From Halomonas sp. 1513 (GTDB taxonomy: Bacteria; Pseudomonadota; Gammaproteobacteria; Pseudomonadales; Halomonadaceae): a stretch of 64,000 bases of DNA. The DNA lies in NCBI GenBank assembly GCA_001971685.1, contig CP019326.1, positions 248,001 to 312,000 of the forward strand, in the 5' to 3' direction. Under the pieces are notes generated by a model. The model ran no database searches. It was given only the letters and a program-made list of their open reading frames with translations, and was not told where the DNA came from. Shown here piece after piece: positions 46,743 to 55,347 of the stretch (position 1 is the stretch's first letter; each line of letters starts with the position of its first letter). Position numbers and translations under genes: made by a program.

Positions 46743-46850
46743 GGGGTCTCCCATGGACCCCGTTTGTCGGGAACAAACGGGAACCGCTTTAGCGGGCCCG
46801 AAGGGCGAGTCTCAGGATGAGACGAGTAGAGTAGCGGAAGGCCGCCCCGA
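46743..46850 (+). other. Hairpin-rich sequence after the rrn terminator
   Basis: Four adjacent inverted repeats: GGGGTC/GACCCC, CCCGTTTGT/ACAAACGGG, CCGCT/AGCGG and GTCTCA/TGAGAC. No reading frame is convincing. Probably rearranged rrn tail sequence (see the next entry). Confidence 0.45.
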
Positions 46851-46851
46851 A

Positions 46852-46909
46852 CATCGTCAGGCACCTATACCGAGAAAACCCCAAGCATCCTGTGCTTGGG
46901 GTTTTTTTC
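46852..46909 (+). repeat. Second copy of the 5S tail followed by a strong terminator
   Basis: CATCGTCAGGCAC (46852-46864) repeats the 5S end (46688-46700). It is followed by a perfect terminator, AAAACCCCAAGCA/TGCTTGGGGTTTT with seven or more T (46876-46908). Confidence 0.7.
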
Positions 46910-46937
46910 ATGTCCAGACGCCCCGTTCTCGCAGAGA

Positions 46938-46958
46938 TCGGGGCTTCGTCGTTTGGGG
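46938..46958 (+). repeat. Direct repeat of the rrn terminator 3' half
   Basis: TCGGGGCTTCGTCGTTTGGG plus one G, identical to 46725-46745. Confidence 0.8.
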
Positions 46959-47092
46959 CTAGCTCTCTTTATTCGGTGGGCTGGATACTAGGCGGGATAT
47001 TTTGCTAGTCTCGGTGGCTCGCGCAATAATCGGCCGCTTGGTCAGCGTAACGAAGATCAAGGCATGCCCGATGTTCTCAGGAGGAGACCAGG

Positions 47093-47290
47093 ATGAAGAC
47101 GACGATGCTGCGGAAACTTGGACTAGCCGTGTTGATGGCCATGGTCCTTGGTGGGGTTGCGGCTTGCGACGATCAAGGCCCGGCAGAGGAAGCGGGTGAG
47201 AATATCGACGATGCCATGGAAGATGCTGGGGAAGGCATGGAGGAGCTGGGCGAGGATATTCAAGACAGCGCCGAAGACGCCCAGAACTAA
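47093..47290 (+). CDS. Small acidic lipoprotein (entericidin-like)
   Basis: 65 residues with ribosome-binding site AGGAGGAGACC. Signal peptide MKTTMLRKLGLAVLMAMVL ends in a lipobox (GVAAC), so a mature protein of about 40 residues would be lipid-anchored at Cys. The mature part is highly acidic and Asn/Gln poor, with a heptad-like pattern (ENIDDAMEDAGEGMEELGED). Length and pattern resemble the EcnA/EcnB entericidin family of toxin/antidote lipoproteins, but no partner gene is adjacent. A strong terminator follows. Confidence 0.8.
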   Translation: MKTTMLRKLGLAVLMAMVLGGVAACDDQGPAEEAGENIDDAMEDAGEGMEELGEDIQDSAEDAQN

Positions 47291-47319
47291 GCGCATAGAT
47301 TTACGCAATAGAATCATCA

Positions 47320-47349
47320 CAAAGGCCAGGCAATGCCTGGCCTTTGTCT
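47320..47349. terminator. Bidirectional hairpin terminator
   Basis: CAAAGGCCAGGC (47321-47332) pairs with GCCTGGCCTTTG (47336-47347). It lies between the lipoprotein gene and the convergent Tim44-like gene. Confidence 0.8.
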
Positions 47350-47367
47350 TGGCTAATACACTGGCAT

Positions 47368-48189
47368 TCAGTGTCCGGCGTTCTGTTCGATACCTTGCAG
47401 GTACCAGGGGGCGCCATCACGCAGGTCGCGCGTTAGGTGCCAGGTCTCATTGAATTCGGTCTGGGTGCCGTTTTCCTCGAGAATGCCGTGGAAGATCACC
47501 GTGGCTTCAGCTTGCTTGCCAATCTCACGTACATCACCGAGTTCGGCGAATAGGCGAATGACCTCGGTTTGGTTGTTGGCCGGGTGCTGGGCGCGCTCCT
47601 CGCGCAGCAGGTTATAGAGTTCCGGCGTCACATACTCCTGAATGCCGCTTAGGTCATTGTTGTCCCAGGCTCGCTGCAGGGTCATGAAGTGCTCCTTGGC
47701 ACCGCCGAGGAAGCGCTCCTTGTCAAACCAGGCCGGCAGGCTGCCCAGCTCGCTGCCACCGCCCAGCATCGCCCCGGGGGCGGCCTGGAACGCCTGAGCG
47801 CGGGCCTCGCCATGAGGGGCCGACGGGGAGTTGCCGGCCGCGGCCAGCCGACGGCGCGCCAGCAGCCTGAACAGCAGAAAGCCCAGCCCCGCCATTAGCA
47901 GGATATCCATCAGACGAAGTTCATCGAAGGCGCCGCCGAAGAACAGTGCTGCCAGGAGTCCGCCGGCCAACAGTCCGCCCATCATCCCGCCCATGCCTCC
48001 GGCGCGAGCGCCTGCCTGTGCGGCATTGGCGGGCTGTCCGGCCTGGGCCGGCGTCGAGGCGGGGCGATCGGCGGAGCGCGAAAAACTGCCGATATTACCG
48101 CCGCCGCCCATGCGGCGCGCCTCGGCATATTCAATGGCAAGGCCGAAGCCCATCATGCCCACCAGCAGCATCACAAACAGATTGCGCAT
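47368..48189 (-). CDS. Tim44-like domain membrane protein
   Basis: 273 residues from MRNLFVMLLVG; an ATG six codons upstream (48207) is also open but has no purine-rich site, whereas GAAGAGA precedes 48189. After a signal/membrane helix come a Gly/Ala/Met-rich low-complexity region, one or two hydrophobic helices (GGLLAGGLLAALFFGGAF and LMDILLMAGLGFLLFRLL), then a C-terminal Tim44-like domain (about 155-273; FLGGAKEHFMTLQRAWDNND, ending DGAPWYLQGIEQ). The family is widespread in proteobacteria; function is unknown. Confidence 0.85.
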   Translation of the reverse strand: MRNLFVMLLVGMMGFGLAIEYAEARRMGGGGNIGSFSRSADRPASTPAQAGQPANAAQAGARAGGMGGMMGGLLAGGLLAALFFGGAFDELRLMDILLMAGLGFLLFRLLARRRLAAAGNSPSAPHGEARAQAFQAAPGAMLGGGSELGSLPAWFDKERFLGGAKEHFMTLQRAWDNNDLSGIQEYVTPELYNLLREERAQHPANNQTEVIRLFAELGDVREIGKQAEATVIFHGILEENGTQTEFNETWHLTRDLRDGAPWYLQGIEQNAGH

Positions 48190-48283
48190 CGTACGAGGTC
48201 TCTTCATCGGTCATCGGTAGGCTTCTAGAATACCCTGTTGCGGGGCTATGCTGAATGCCCGCAGGTCGAGATGAGGACGCACA

Positions 48284-48859
48284 ATGCGCATGGTGCTGGA
48301 AGAGAGTCTGGTGATGCTGGTCGATCTGCAGGCGCGGCTGCTGCCGGTGATCGATGGCGGTGAGCAAGCGGTTACCGAGGCGGTGTGGCTGGGCCGTCTG
48401 GCTACGCAGGTGGAGGTGCCGGTTTGGTTGACCGAGCAGTATCCGGCAGGCCTTGGGCATAGCGACCCGCGCTTGCTCGAGGCGTTACCGCATGCGCAGT
48501 GCTGGCAGAAGTCACACTTCGGCGCAATGGACGAGGCGCCGCTAGCCGAGGCGCTGGCGGCCAGCGGCCGTCGCCAGGTCGTGCTGTGCGGCGCAGAGGC
48601 GCATATTTGCGTGCTGCAGACCGCCCTTGGCCTGCTCGAGGCGGGCTACGCGGTGTTCTGGCTGGATGAGGCCACGGTCAGCCGCCGTCGTGACGAGGCG
48701 CGACTGGCTCGGCAGCGGGCCGTCCAAGCGGGAGCGGTGGCGGTAAGTGCCGACATGGTCGCCTATGAGTGGCTCAAGCGCTGCGACGATGCGCGCTTCA
48801 AGGATATCCACCGCCGTTTCCTGCGTGAACGCGCAGTTCGCCCGCTGAACTTCAGCTAG
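48284..48859 (+). CDS. Isochorismatase-like cysteine hydrolase
   Basis: 191 residues. The catalytic triad of the family is visible as D14 (LVDLQARLL), K76 (WQKSHF) and C109 ([13 protein letters not shown]), with the cis-peptide region before C109. Relatives include YcaC-type hydrolases of unclear substrate; true isochorismatase activity is not implied. The last eight bases overlap the convergent yaaA. Confidence 0.87.
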   Translation: MRMVLEESLVMLVDLQARLLPVIDGGEQAVTEAVWLGRLATQVEVPVWLTEQYPAGLGHSDPRLLEALPHAQCWQKSHFGAMDEAPLAEALAASGRRQVVLCGAEAHICVLQTALGLLEAGYAVFWLDEATVSRRRDEARLARQRAVQAGAVAVSADMVAYEWLKRCDDARFKDIHRRFLRERAVRPLNFS

Positions 48860-49631
48860 CGCCCTCTTCGCGGGTGAATACCAGCGTCTTGCCTTCAGAC
48901 ATGGCGGCATTATAGCGATAGCCGGCGACATCGAAGTGCTTGAGGTCTTCGGCATCGTTGAGGCGCTGGCGAATGATCCAGGCGCTCATCAGCCCGCGGG
49001 CCTTCTTGGCATAGAAGCTGATGATCTTGTACTGGCCGTTCTTGGCATCCTTGAACACCGGGGTGATGACCTCGGCGTCGAGGGCCTTGGCGTCGATGGC
49101 CTTGAAGTACTCGTTGGAGGCCAGGTTGACCAGCACCCGTGAACCGCTACGCGCAATGGCCTGGTCGAGCTCGCGGGTGAGGGTCTGCTTCCAGAAGGCG
49201 TAGAGGTCCTTGCCGGCCGCATTTGGCAGGCGAGTGCCCATCTCCAGGCGATAGGGCTGGATCAGGTCGAGCGGCTTGAGCAGGCCGTAGAGGCCGGAAA
49301 GAATACGCAGATGCTCTTGCGCGAAGACGTTGTCCTCCTCACTGAAGGTCTCGGCCTCCAGGCCAGCGTAGACGTCGCCCTGGAAGGCCTGGGCGGCCTG
49401 CTTGGCGTTGTCGAGGTCGAACGGCGGCTGCCACTCGGCGAAGCGGGCGGCGTTGAGGCCGGCCAGCTTGTCACTGATACCCATCAGTTCCGAGAGCCGC
49501 TGCGGAGAGTAGTCGCGCAGGATGTCGATCAGCTGCTGGCTGTGGTCGAGGTAGTCCGGCAGGCTGTGGGTCGTGGTCGAGGGCGAGGTCTCGAAATCGA
49601 GTGTCTTGGCGGGGGATATGACGCTCAGCAT
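48852..49631 (-). CDS. yaaA: Peroxide stress protein YaaA
   Basis: 259 residues. N-terminal [14 protein letters not shown], middle [15 protein letters not shown] and [26 protein letters not shown], and C-terminal [18 protein letters not shown] are family signatures (DUF328). YaaA limits free iron and DNA damage during hydrogen peroxide stress in E. coli and binds DNA. It ends overlapping the isochorismatase-like gene. Confidence 0.95.
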   Translation of the reverse strand: MLSVISPAKTLDFETSPSTTTHSLPDYLDHSQQLIDILRDYSPQRLSELMGISDKLAGLNAARFAEWQPPFDLDNAKQAAQAFQGDVYAGLEAETFSEEDNVFAQEHLRILSGLYGLLKPLDLIQPYRLEMGTRLPNAAGKDLYAFWKQTLTRELDQAIARSGSRVLVNLASNEYFKAIDAKALDAEVITPVFKDAKNGQYKIISFYAKKARGLMSAWIIRQRLNDAEDLKHFDVAGYRYNAAMSEGKTLVFTREEGAS

Positions 49632-49723
49632 GGGGCGCTCCTTGTAACCCGAAATGTTGGCGCCAGTATATCAAGCCCGCTGGGTGGGCGCGGCTATCGC
49701 GATGATAGGCCGCGCCTCGGGTC

Positions 49724-50755
49724 TCAGGGGCAGGGATTGGGCAAGCGGCGATGAACCGCCTCGATGGCCTCGATCACTTCCTGATCGAGCCTCAGCGACT
49801 CGCTGGCCAGGTTGGCCTCGAGCTGCTCCATGTTGGTGGCGCCGATGATATTGCTGGTCAGGAACGGACGTGAGTTGACGTAGGCCAGCGCCATTTGGGC
49901 GGGATCAAGGCCGTGTTCGCGGGCGATATGCACATAGGCGCGCGTAGCGTCTTCGGCGACCTCGGAGGTGTAGCGCTTGAAGCGTTCAAAGAGCGTCAGG
50001 CGGCCCTTGGGCGGGCGAGCACCGTCGAGGTACTTGCCGGACAGCACCCCGAAACCCAGCGGAGAATAGGCCAGCAGGCCGACACCCTCGCGGTGGGCGA
50101 TCTCGGCCAGGCCCACCTCGAAGCTGCGATTGAGCAGGTTGTAGGGGTTCTGTACGCTGGCAACGCGGGGCACACCGATCGTCTCAGCCAGCCGCAGGCA
50201 GCGCATCACGCCCCACGGCGTCTCGTTGGAGAGGCCAATGGCGCGCACCTTGCCGGCATCTACCAGTTCCTTGAGCGCAGCCAGGGTCTCTTCAAGCGGG
50301 ATGGCATCCTCATCCTCGTCGTGCTCATAGCCGAGGCGGCCAAAATAGTTGGTACTGCGATCCGGCCAGTGCAACTGGTAAAGGTCGATATAGTCGGTCT
50401 GCAGCCGAGCCAGGCTGGCGTCTACCGCCTTGTGAATGTGTGCGTGGGACATGCGCGGACCGCCGCGGATATGCTCGAGGCCGGGCCCCGCCGCCTTGGT
50501 GGCGATGATCACGTCGTCGCGGGCGCCGCGGCGCTTGAGCCAGCTACCGATATAGGCCTCGGTGCGGCCCTGGGTGTCGGCCTTGGGCGGCACCGGGTAC
50601 ATCTCGGCGGTGTCGATGAAGTTGATGCCGAACGCCACGGCGCGGTCGAGCTGCTCATGGGCTTCGGCCTCGCTGTTCTGCTCGCCAAAGGTCATGGTGC
50701 CAAGGCATAGCCGACTGACGTCGATACCGGTGTCGCCAAGGGGTCGAATCTGCAT
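49724..50755 (-). CDS. tas: Aldo/keto reductase, Tas family
   Basis: 343 residues. Aldo/keto reductase barrel with catalytic Asp and Tyr (FIDTAEMYPVPP), Lys (IIATKAAGPG) and His (LYQLHWPDRSTNYFG), and the C-terminal NADPH-binding SNIIGATNMEQLEANL. The Tas subgroup is marked by MYPVPP and the HWPDR insertion. Substrate unknown; in E. coli Tas suppresses tyrosine auxotrophy in starved cells. Confidence 0.9.
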   Translation of the reverse strand: MQIRPLGDTGIDVSRLCLGTMTFGEQNSEAEAHEQLDRAVAFGINFIDTAEMYPVPPKADTQGRTEAYIGSWLKRRGARDDVIIATKAAGPGLEHIRGGPRMSHAHIHKAVDASLARLQTDYIDLYQLHWPDRSTNYFGRLGYEHDEDEDAIPLEETLAALKELVDAGKVRAIGLSNETPWGVMRCLRLAETIGVPRVASVQNPYNLLNRSFEVGLAEIAHREGVGLLAYSPLGFGVLSGKYLDGARPPKGRLTLFERFKRYTSEVAEDATRAYVHIAREHGLDPAQMALAYVNSRPFLTSNIIGATNMEQLEANLASESLRLDQEVIEAIEAVHRRLPNPCP

Positions 50756-50838
50756 TCGTCACTCCGGGTCGGGAAAAGAACGGAACAGGTGCCAAAGGCA
50801 TGGTAGCGGGGGGCTACCAAAGCGGCAAATCTCCGGGG

Positions 50839-50867
50839 TTGAGTCGCCTGTGCAGGGGGCGTATGCT
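50839..50867 (+). promoter_or_regulatory. Candidate sigma-70 promoter for the Sel1 gene
   Basis: TTGAGT (50839-50844), 17 bases, TATGCT (50862-50867). It would give a leader of about 110 bases in the 227-base gap between divergent tas and the Sel1 gene. Confidence 0.45.
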
Positions 50868-50982
50868 TGCGACCCGTTGGCCCGGCGGAGCCCGAAGAGC
50901 CAGTCGTCAAGCGCGTGATGATCAGGTACAGGGTAGTGCCGGCAGGATCATCGCACCGTTTACAGGATCAAGGTTGTTTGCC

Positions 50983-51486
50983 ATGCCGCAGGCATCTTCA
51001 CTGTTCACCCGTCTTGAGTATCGCCTGGCGGAGCAGCTGTTTCATACCCGTTGGCTGCCGCGCTCGCCGCGCACTCAGCGTCTGACCATGCATCTCTTCC
51101 AGCGCTGTGCCGATGCCGGCCATACGGCAGCGCTGTCGGTGTACGGCCACATGCTGTTTCATCGTGGTGCCAGCCCCCAGGACAAGGCCAAGGGGGCGCG
51201 CTATGTGCTGCAGGCCGCCCACAGCGGCGATGAGCGCGCCCAGTACCAGGCCGGCGCGATCTACGAGCACGGTTGCGCCCAGTATCCGCGGCGTGACGAC
51301 CACGCGGTGACCTGGTATGCGCGTGCCGGGGAAGCCGGTCATGCGCTGGCGGCGGCACGCTTGGCCGACGCCTATCGCCACGGGCAGCTGGGGTTGGCGG
51401 TCGACTGTCAGCGCGCCGAGTACTGGCAGCGCCTGGCTGACCAGCATGCCGGCATCGATATACCCGAGGCGGCCACCCGCCACTAG
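50983..51486 (+). CDS. Sel1-repeat protein
   Basis: 167 residues from MPQASSLFTRLEYR; the open frame runs 61 codons upstream without conservation. Contains about three tetratricopeptide-like Sel1 repeats (DAGHTAALSVYGHMLFHRG; HSGDERAQYQAGAIYEHG; EAGHALAAARLADAYRHG). Such repeats mediate protein contacts. No signal peptide is evident, so it is probably cytoplasmic. Function unknown. Confidence 0.82.
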   Translation: MPQASSLFTRLEYRLAEQLFHTRWLPRSPRTQRLTMHLFQRCADAGHTAALSVYGHMLFHRGASPQDKAKGARYVLQAAHSGDERAQYQAGAIYEHGCAQYPRRDDHAVTWYARAGEAGHALAAARLADAYRHGQLGLAVDCQRAEYWQRLADQHAGIDIPEAATRH

Positions 51487-51570
51487 TGACCGCAGTGCGC
51501 TTAGCCCTTACCCTATAGGCCTGATCGAGCGCTCGATCGGGCCTATGCCTTTTAAGAGGATGCCTACCAC

Positions 51571-52095
51571 GTGGCCTTGCCTACCCTGCTGGATATCGAA
51601 GCGTCCGGGTTCGGACGCGGCAGCTACCCGATCGAGGTAGGCTTGGCGCGGGCAGACGGCTCAAGCTGCGCGTTTCTGATCCAGCCGTTGGATGAGTGGA
51701 CCCACTGGGATCCCAAGGCCGAGCTGCTGCACGGCATCTCGCGCAATCGGCTGAACCGCGAGGGGCATCCGGTGATCGAGGTGGCACGCTGGCTCAATGA
51801 CGAGCTGGCCGAGGAGGGCGTCGCCTACAGCGACAGCTGGGGCTACGACAACACCTGGCTATCGCTGCTGTTTCACCATGCTGGGATGTTGCCGCGTTTC
51901 CGCCTCGAGGCGCTGCGCCGCCTGCTGTGCGACGAGCAGCTGGCACTGTGGCAGGCCACCAAGGAAACCCTGATCCGCGAACGTGGTATTCAGCGCCACC
52001 GTGCCGGGGAGGATGCGCGGCTGCTGCAGCTCACCTATGCCCGCACCCGGGCGCTGGTGGATGCCCGCGCGGCACATCGCCGGCGCGGGAGCTAG
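51571..52095 (+). CDS. DnaQ-like 3'-5' exonuclease family protein
   Basis: 174 residues from a GTG start with AAGAGGA ten bases upstream. RNase H-fold exonuclease of the DEDDh type: D8 and E10 in LLDIEASGFG, an Asp in YSDSWGYDN (88 or 93) and H143/D148 in HRAGEDARLL. All four catalytic acidic/His positions are present, so it is probably active on DNA or RNA ends. It is shorter than DnaQ and lacks extra domains. Confidence 0.83.
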   Translation: MALPTLLDIEASGFGRGSYPIEVGLARADGSSCAFLIQPLDEWTHWDPKAELLHGISRNRLNREGHPVIEVARWLNDELAEEGVAYSDSWGYDNTWLSLLFHHAGMLPRFRLEALRRLLCDEQLALWQATKETLIRERGIQRHRAGEDARLLQLTYARTRALVDARAAHRRRGS

Positions 52096-52096
52096 A

Positions 52097-52645
52097 TCAG
52101 CCGGCCAGGTGGTTGTCCAGGTGGTCCAGCAGCGCAGCGGGTGTCTCGGCCGAGAGCAGCTTGGCGCGAGTCTCTGGATTGAGGAAGCCGTGGGCCACGG
52201 TGCTGTCGAGAAAGCCCAGCAACGGTGCATAAAAGCCCTGGGTGTCGAGTACGCCGATGGGTTTCTCGTGCAGGCCGAGATATTGCCAGGTCCAGGCCTC
52301 GAACAGCTCCTCCAGGGTGCCGATGCCGCCGGGCAGGGCGATGAAGGCGTCGGCGCGGGCCGCCATGCTGGCCTTGCGTTCATGCATGTTGGCCACGCGA
52401 ATCAGTTCGGTGAGGCCGTGGTGGGCCTGCTCACGCTCGACCAGGTGGTGCGGCATCACGCCGATCACTTCCCCGCCCTCGGCCATGGCGGCATCCGCCA
52501 GTGCCCCCATCAGGCCGATGCGCGCCCCGCCGTAGACCAGCCGATGACCGCGCCGGGCGATCTCGGCGCCCAAGGCTTCGGTGGCAGTGCGAAAAGCTGG
52601 CTCGCGACCCTCGCGTGAGCCGAGATAGACACAGATATTGGCCAT
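52097..52645 (-). CDS. LOG family protein (TIGR00730, cytokinin riboside monophosphate phosphoribohydrolase type)
   Basis: 182 residues with the nucleotide-binding Rossmann-like fold, VYLGSREG at the N-terminus, LVYGGARIGLMGALADAA, and the diagnostic PGGIGTLEE motif near residues 103-111. LOG proteins hydrolyse nucleoside monophosphates to base and ribose-5-phosphate. Last gene in a - strand group of six genes running from about 55.3 kb. Confidence 0.92.
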   Translation of the reverse strand: MANICVYLGSREGREPAFRTATEALGAEIARRGHRLVYGGARIGLMGALADAAMAEGGEVIGVMPHHLVEREQAHHGLTELIRVANMHERKASMAARADAFIALPGGIGTLEELFEAWTWQYLGLHEKPIGVLDTQGFYAPLLGFLDSTVAHGFLNPETRAKLLSAETPAALLDHLDNHLAG

Positions 52646-52689
52646 GACGCCCTCCTTGAATGGCCCTCTATCCTAGCATCGTCCTGGAC

Positions 52690-53211
52690 TCAGGGCAGGC
52701 AGTCGGCGATGCCGTACTCGGCGTCCAGCCACTGGCCGATCACGTTGTGTCCGCACAGGTGGTGCGCGTACTGGGTGTGCAGGCAGCGCACCTGATCCCA
52801 GTTGGCGATACCGCCGATACCGCGCTCGCGGAGCAGCGCCGCATAGCCGAGTCGCTCGGCCTCGGCCTGCTGCTCGCTGGGCATGTGCTGCCAGCGCTGG
52901 GTGACGTAGTCGCGATGGCAGTCGTGGTAGGCGGCGAGAAAGGCCGGATCTTCCTGCAGGCGTGCCTCCAGTGACTTGATGACCCCGGCGGCCTCGAGGT
53001 GCGAAATCTCGACCTTGAGGCGCTCGGAGCTGAGCCAGTAGAGGGTCGGGAAGGGCTTGCCATCGATGATCGAGGCCATCCTCAGCACCAGCGGCGTGCC
53101 CTCGACGTCGGTGGCCGCCAGGGCCTGGATGCCACGCGGCATGCGGCCCAGCTGTTGGGTGATGGTCGTCAGCTGGCGTTCATCAGGTATCGTGTCGGGG
53201 TGGAGCACCAT
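52690..53211 (-). CDS. DUF501 family protein
   Basis: 173 residues. The conserved C-terminal motif GIGGIANWDQVRCLHTQYAHHL with following GHNVIGQWLD identifies DUF501, found in gammaproteobacteria and actinobacteria without assigned function. Cys and His in RCLHTQYAHHLCGH could bind a metal. Its start codon lies inside the upstream 108-residue gene (29-base overlap). Confidence 0.82.
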   Translation of the reverse strand: MVLHPDTIPDERQLTTITQQLGRMPRGIQALAATDVEGTPLVLRMASIIDGKPFPTLYWLSSERLKVEISHLEAAGVIKSLEARLQEDPAFLAAYHDCHRDYVTQRWQHMPSEQQAEAERLGYAALLRERGIGGIANWDQVRCLHTQYAHHLCGHNVIGQWLDAEYGIADCLP

Positions 53212-53509
53212 CGTCGGGATCTCGCAGGAATTTGTTCGAGCGGCCCACGGCGCGAAAGAATGCCTGGTTGAGCTGCACCGGGGTCGCCACGTAGCGCCAC
53301 TGGCGCTCGCAGTACTCGGCGGCGCGGGCCATCAGCACGTCGTAGAGACGATTGAACGGGGCATCATAATCGTAGGGATCGGCCCCGAACAAGCGGATGT
53401 GCGGGTAGTCGGCGAAGCGCTCCATGAAGTAGCGCTCCAGGTCGGCTTCCACCGCACGGTGCTGGGCGGTGTTGTCGGGGTCCAGCCAGAGATTGTAGCG
53501 GATCACCAT
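53183..53509 (-). CDS. Hypothetical protein, 108 residues
   Basis: I do not recognise a family. It starts MVIRYNLWLDPDN, has no signal or membrane segment, and is rich in aromatic residues (RYFMERFADYPHIRLFGADPYDYD). Overlap with the DUF501 gene by 29 bases in another frame suggests coupled translation. The upstream region has a GGGAGCC site before the ATG. Confidence 0.6.
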   Translation of the reverse strand: MVIRYNLWLDPDNTAQHRAVEADLERYFMERFADYPHIRLFGADPYDYDAPFNRLYDVLMARAAEYCERQWRYVATPVQLNQAFFRAVGRSNKFLRDPDDGAPPRHDT

Positions 53510-53566
53510 GGGGCTCCCGGCGCATGGGCGTGACGTTGAGACAGCATAATCCGGCGTTCGGCTCGC

Positions 53567-54034
53567 TTAGCGCGCCAGCGGGGCGAGCTTGGCGCCGGTC
53601 AGGGCGATCAGGTCGGCGCTGGCCAGGGCAATCTCCAGGCCGCGCCGCCCGCCGCTGACGTACAGCGGGTCAAGGCCCGCGGCGCTGGCGTCGATAAAGG
53701 TCGCCAGGCGCTTCTTCTGGCCCAGCGGACTGATGCCGCCGAGCACATAGCCGGTAGCGCGTTCAGCGTCGCCGGGCTCGGCCATGCTGGCCTTGCGCGC
53801 GCCGGCGGCCCGCGCCAGCGCCTTGAGGTCGAGCTGGGCGCTAACCGGCACCATGGCCACCACCAGGCGGCCATCGTCGAGCTGCGCCAGCAACGTCTTG
53901 AACACGCTCTGCGGAGCCAGGCCGAGCGCCTCGGCGGCCTCCAGGCCGTAGGCCGGGGCGCGTGGGTCGTGGGGGTAGTCGAGCACGCGGTGGGTCACCT
54001 TGGCGCGTGCCAGCGCCTTGATCGCCGGGGTCAT
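53567..54034 (-). CDS. ybaK: Cys-tRNA(Pro)/Cys-tRNA(Cys) deacylase YbaK
   Basis: 155 residues from MTPAIKALARAKV; the long upstream open frame is a shadow of the membrane protein gene. YbaK/EbsC fold with FKTLLAQLDDGRLVVAMVPV (substrate Lys in SVFKTL), GYVLGGISPLGQKKRL and VSGGRRGLEIALA motifs. Trans-acting editing enzyme clearing misacylated Cys-tRNAPro. Start overlaps the membrane gene stop by four bases (ATGA). Confidence 0.93.
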   Translation of the reverse strand: MTPAIKALARAKVTHRVLDYPHDPRAPAYGLEAAEALGLAPQSVFKTLLAQLDDGRLVVAMVPVSAQLDLKALARAAGARKASMAEPGDAERATGYVLGGISPLGQKKRLATFIDASAAGLDPLYVSGGRRGLEIALASADLIALTGAKLAPLAR

Positions 54035-54852
54035 GCGCGGGCCTCCCGGTTCAGCCGCTGCGTTCGCCGCCATGCCAGCCACTGCGACCAGCCCAGCAGC
54101 CACAGTGTGGCCATCACAAAGCCGATCAGCGTCCCCCAGGCCAGCCCCAGAGTAGCGTAGGTCAGCGAGACGCATAGCGTATAGCTGAGCAGCGACCCGA
54201 GGCCCGCAGGGAAGTGCTTGATCACCGTCGCCACCGGTGCTGCGCCGTGGGCCAGGTGCAGCATGATCAGGAACGGGAACAGGGTGACCGGAAAGGCAGC
54301 CATGACGCCGGCCCAGGCGGCTGGCACCCAATGTGCGAGGCCGGTAATCACCACGATGATCAGCGCAGCCAGCGCTGCCCGCAGTGCCATCACCGCCCAC
54401 GAGAAGCGCCCCGGTGGCGGTGTGCGACTGTCCGGGATCTGCCGGTAGAGCCAGGCCACCATCACGATGGCCGCCAGGGTGGTCAGGGTGCCCGTGACCC
54501 GGGTGAAATCGAGCTGGGTCAGTACCAGGCTGACCGCCAGCCAGGCGCCGAAGCCGCCGAGGCAGCCACGCAGGATGCCGCCCAGGCCATCGCGGCGACC
54601 GCAGGCCAGGTAGCCGGCGCCGAGCGCCAGGGTGGCGGTGAACCCGGCCAGGGTGTGCACCGCGCTCTGGGCGGCGAACTCGGGCGAGATCTCCAGCCCG
54701 ATGAACAGCAGGGCGATGGACGTGCCCAGCGGATAGCCGGCCAGCAGTCCGGCGACGCGGGCGCTGACGCGCACGGCAATCGAGGAGAGGCCCAGCACCA
54801 GGCCGATCGACAGCAGGAGTTTGGCCAGCTGCCAGCTCAGTGGCACATCCAT
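54031..54852 (-). CDS. Polytopic inner-membrane protein of unknown function
   Basis: 273 residues with about seven or eight hydrophobic segments (for example LAKLLLSIGLVLGLSSIAV, LAGFTATLALGAGYLA, LAALIIVVITGLAHWVP, LGLAWGTLIGFVMATLWLLGW). The N-terminal half (VAGLLAGYPLGTSIALLFIGLEISPEFA) recalls GlpM-like or DUF3147-type proteins, but I cannot assign it. The C-terminus is basic. Overlaps ybaK by four bases. Confidence 0.7.
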   Translation of the reverse strand: MDVPLSWQLAKLLLSIGLVLGLSSIAVRVSARVAGLLAGYPLGTSIALLFIGLEISPEFAAQSAVHTLAGFTATLALGAGYLACGRRDGLGGILRGCLGGFGAWLAVSLVLTQLDFTRVTGTLTTLAAIVMVAWLYRQIPDSRTPPPGRFSWAVMALRAALAALIIVVITGLAHWVPAAWAGVMAAFPVTLFPFLIMLHLAHGAAPVATVIKHFPAGLGSLLSYTLCVSLTYATLGLAWGTLIGFVMATLWLLGWSQWLAWRRTQRLNREARA

Positions 54853-54877
54853 GCGGGCTCCTCGGGCAAAGATCGGA

Positions 54878-55303
54878 TCATATCAGGCGCAGCTGCTGAT
54901 GATCGTGCCAGGCCGCCGGCAGTGCGTCGGCGAGAGGTTCCGCGAGGTGTGCCGGGAGTGCCACCTGGGCATCGGCGAGGGCGTCGAAATGGCGCAGCCT
55001 CAGCCAGCAGTACGCCCAGGCGCAGGCTTCCAGCTCATCGCGGGGTATCGGCTTGGCCGGCATCTGCAGTAGCAGGAAGGTCGCTGCGCGGGCCGCCCAC
55101 AGCGGCGGCGTGGCATCGCCGCTCCAGGCGCCAAGAGTGGCGCCGCTGGGCGTCTCCTCGGGCTCACCGAGCTTGGCGACGCGGGCAGTATCGGCGAGGA
55201 TCATGGCCAGGCGGTCGGGGTCGGCCTGGCCCAGCAGCAGCCAGTGGCCGACCAGCCGGGAGGCACCGCGCATGGCCTTGGCATAGAAGGGGCTTTCAGG
55301 CAT
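54878..55303 (-). CDS. Hypothetical protein, about 141 residues
   Basis: Starts MPESPFYAKAMRGAS at ATG 55303; TTG two codons upstream (55309) is better spaced from AGGAA and may be the true start. Helical, Trp/Ala/Leu rich (PPLWAARAATFLLLQMPAKP; LEACAWAYCWLRLRHFDALAD), no signal peptide. No family recognised. First gene of the - strand group, divergent from patB. Confidence 0.55.
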   Translation of the reverse strand: MPESPFYAKAMRGASRLVGHWLLLGQADPDRLAMILADTARVAKLGEPEETPSGATLGAWSGDATPPLWAARAATFLLLQMPAKPIPRDELEACAWAYCWLRLRHFDALADAQVALPAHLAEPLADALPAAWHDHQQLRLI

Positions 55304-55347
55304 GTTCAAAGGCGATTCCTTGGCTGACCAGTGAGTGGAGAGACGTC

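Noticed and set aside
54214..55347. 378-codon N-terminal extension of the PatB-like protein
   Set aside because: It is antisense to two - strand genes; the conserved protein starts at 55348 with its own ribosome-binding site.
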